This document shows positions 13,210 to 14,424 of a stretch of 14,424 nucleotides of DNA, in pieces. Positions within the stretch are counted from its first letter, which is position 1; every line of letters starts with the position of its first letter. The position numbers and the translations under genes are program-made. Under the pieces are notes generated by a model. It worked only from the letters and a program-made list of their open reading frames with translations, did not search any database and had not been told where the DNA came from. This DNA comes from Calditrichia bacterium (GTDB lineage Bacteria; Calditrichota; Calditrichia; Calditrichales; Calditrichaceae). The DNA lies in contig JALWEA010000162.1 in assembly GCA_027039465.1 (NCBI GenBank), forward strand, positions 1 through 14,424, given 5' to 3'.

Positions 13210-14238
13210 ATGGAACAGACGCAATCCATGGTTCTTGCAAAATGGTGGCAACCGGCCGAAAACAATCGGGTTATTTGTACTTTATGCCCACGCTATTGTA
13301 ATATTCCCGAAGGTAAAGTCGGTTTTTGCTACGTACGTCGAAATGTGGGTGGTAAACTCTACACAACGGCTTATGGCCGACCAACCGGATTCGCCGTTGA
13401 TCCGATTGAAAAAAAGCCCTTAAATCATTTTTATCCTGGTACTACCATTTTAAGTTTCGGCACGGCCGGATGTAATTTGGGTTGTAAATTCTGCCAGAAT
13501 TGGACCATGAGCAAAGCACGGCAGGATGAATTGAACGCCTTGTATGTAACCCCGGAAGAAGTGGTGCGCCTTGCTCAAAAATACAACACGCCGTCCATTG
13601 CATTTACTTACAATGATCCGATTATTTTCGGCGAGTACGTTATGGATATTTCGGAAATCGCCAAACAGGTCGGCATTCATACTGTCATGGTCACCAACGG
13701 TTACATCGACAAAGAAGCGCGCGTTGAGGTTTTCAAAGACATCGATGCCGCCAATGTGGATTTAAAGGCTTTTAGTGAAGACTTCTATTACAGACTGACC
13801 AACGGGCATCTGCAACCTGTTTTGGACACTTTGGTCTGGTTGAAAAAAGAAACGAATGTGTGGATTGAGATAACGAACTTAATTATTCCCCGGGAGAATG
13901 ATGATCCCGATGAAATCGGCCGTATGTGCGATTGGATTTTGGAGAACTTAGGCGATTCGGTTCCATTGCATTTCACCGCTTTTCATCCTGATTTTAAAAT
14001 GCTGGATCACCCGCCAACGCCTTACGCCACTTTGCGCATGGCTCGGGAAATTGCCATTAAAAAGGGGCTGAAATACGTTTATGTGGGCAATGTCCACGAT
14101 CCGGAAGGTCAAACCACTTTTTGCCCCAATTGCGGGCATGCACTAATAAAGCGCGACTGGTACAATATCCCTGAAATTCATTTGAAAGACGGAAAGTGTC
14201 CTTATTGCGGATATGAGATCGCCGGAAGGTGGGAGTGA
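13210..14238 (+). CDS. amrS: AmmeMemoRadiSam system radical SAM enzyme
   Basis: With the ATG at 13210 the protein has 342 residues; AAGGGG lies 6 bases before it, and a TTG 45 bases upstream is rejected. The radical SAM cluster is CNLGCKFC (Cys88, 92, 95), binding a 4Fe-4S cluster that cleaves S-adenosylmethionine. An N-terminal Cys set (CTLCPRYC, 23-30, plus Cys40) and a C-terminal zinc-ribbon-like tail (CPNC at 305-308, CPYC at 330-333) are both features of AmrS. KPLNHFYPGT (69-78) and FTYNDPIIFGEY (132-143) are further family motifs. It resembles pyruvate formate-lyase activases, but the N-terminal Cys set and tail favour AmrS. The usual partners, MEMO and AMMECR1 proteins, are not in the window, and the enzyme's reaction is still undefined. 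It is divergent from the kinase unit. Confidence 0.9.
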   Translation: MEQTQSMVLAKWWQPAENNRVICTLCPRYCNIPEGKVGFCYVRRNVGGKLYTTAYGRPTGFAVDPIEKKPLNHFYPGTTILSFGTAGCNLGCKFCQNWTMSKARQDELNALYVTPEEVVRLAQKYNTPSIAFTYNDPIIFGEYVMDISEIAKQVGIHTVMVTNGYIDKEARVEVFKDIDAANVDLKAFSEDFYYRLTNGHLQPVLDTLVWLKKETNVWIEITNLIIPRENDDPDEIGRMCDWILENLGDSVPLHFTAFHPDFKMLDHPPTPYATLRMAREIAIKKGLKYVYVGNVHDPEGQTTFCPNCGHALIKRDWYNIPEIHLKDGKCPYCGYEIAGRWE

Positions 14239-14343
14239 GGGTAGAACAAAATTGCGTCTATTTTAGAATTCCTGTTATTACGGAAGAAGTAATTTTATCC
14301 TAAATTGAGCGATTGTTGAAAATTCGTTTGTTCTTGTTAACTT

Positions 14344-14397
14344 TTCAGCTAATTTTTTAAAAAGGCTGAATCATTTTTACAGCGCCTCTGTAAAAAT
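14344..14397. repeat. Two adjacent hairpins downstream of amrS
   Basis: TTCAGC (14344-14349) pairs with GCTGAA (14365-14370) around an A/T-rich loop. Next, ATTTTTACAG (14373-14382) pairs perfectly with CTGTAAAAAT (14388-14397) around CGCCT. They lie more than 100 bases after the amrS stop. They could end the amrS transcript or a gene entering from the right. The rest of 14239-14424 holds no gene I can support. Confidence 0.45.
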
Positions 14398-14424
14398 AAT
14401 GCCGAATTTTTCAAATTGCGTCAT

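Noticed and set aside
14248..14422. AAATTGCGTC occurring twice (near 14249 and near 14414)
   Set aside because: A 10-base match in AT-rich sequence is too short to be called a repeat or an attachment site.
14380..14424. Short minus-strand frame starting with ATG at the right edge
   Set aside because: It stops after 15 codons inside a hairpin and has no support as a gene.

Overview
The window is an ordinary-looking chromosomal segment of a free-living bacterium with moderate-to-low GC, densely packed, carrying mostly housekeeping genes and no phage, transposon, CRISPR, tRNA or rRNA. Several genes have good AGGAG-type ribosome binding sites placed about 8-12 bases before the start. Two spacers carry sigma-70-like promoters (TTGACA/TAAATT and TTGAAA/TATATT, each with a 17-base spacer). 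That argues against a true Bacteroidota, which use a different promoter consensus. Gene content and protein style suggest an FCB-group lineage such as Calditrichota or a neighbour. This placement is an inference with modest confidence.

Layout: (1) 1-1796, minus strand: a membrane-anchored alpha/beta hydrolase followed by a FabH-type ketoacyl synthase III that runs off the left edge. (2) 1998-3426: a plus-strand secreted or lipoprotein endonuclease/exonuclease/phosphatase-fold protein, convergent with a small VanZ-like membrane protein and separated from it by a 14-bp hairpin. (3) 3615-5392, plus strand: a single-domain anti-sigma-type ATP-binding protein, then mnmA (tRNA 2-thiolation). (4) 5502-7257: two tandem palindromic hairpins with nearly identical cores, then overlapping panB and panC (pantothenate synthesis). 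(5) 7379-7882: a secreted protein of unknown function with its own promoter and terminator. (6) 8059-11620, plus strand: a tightly overlapped run of LytR_C-domain protein, rsfS, argS and a PfkB-family kinase. (7) 13021-11621, minus strand: a 68-residue helical-hairpin protein overlapping the ribosome binding site of a receiver-first histidine kinase. (8) 13210-14238, plus strand: amrS, the radical SAM enzyme of the AmmeMemoRadiSam system, then a spacer with hairpins.

The two observations that stand out most are the tandem palindromes before panBC and the small protein encoded just before the kinase. The small protein resembles the kinase's own dimerisation/phosphotransfer (DHp) hairpin, but has Glu where the phosphorylated His should be. 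No wholly new multi-gene system is obvious; this kinase pair is the nearest candidate.
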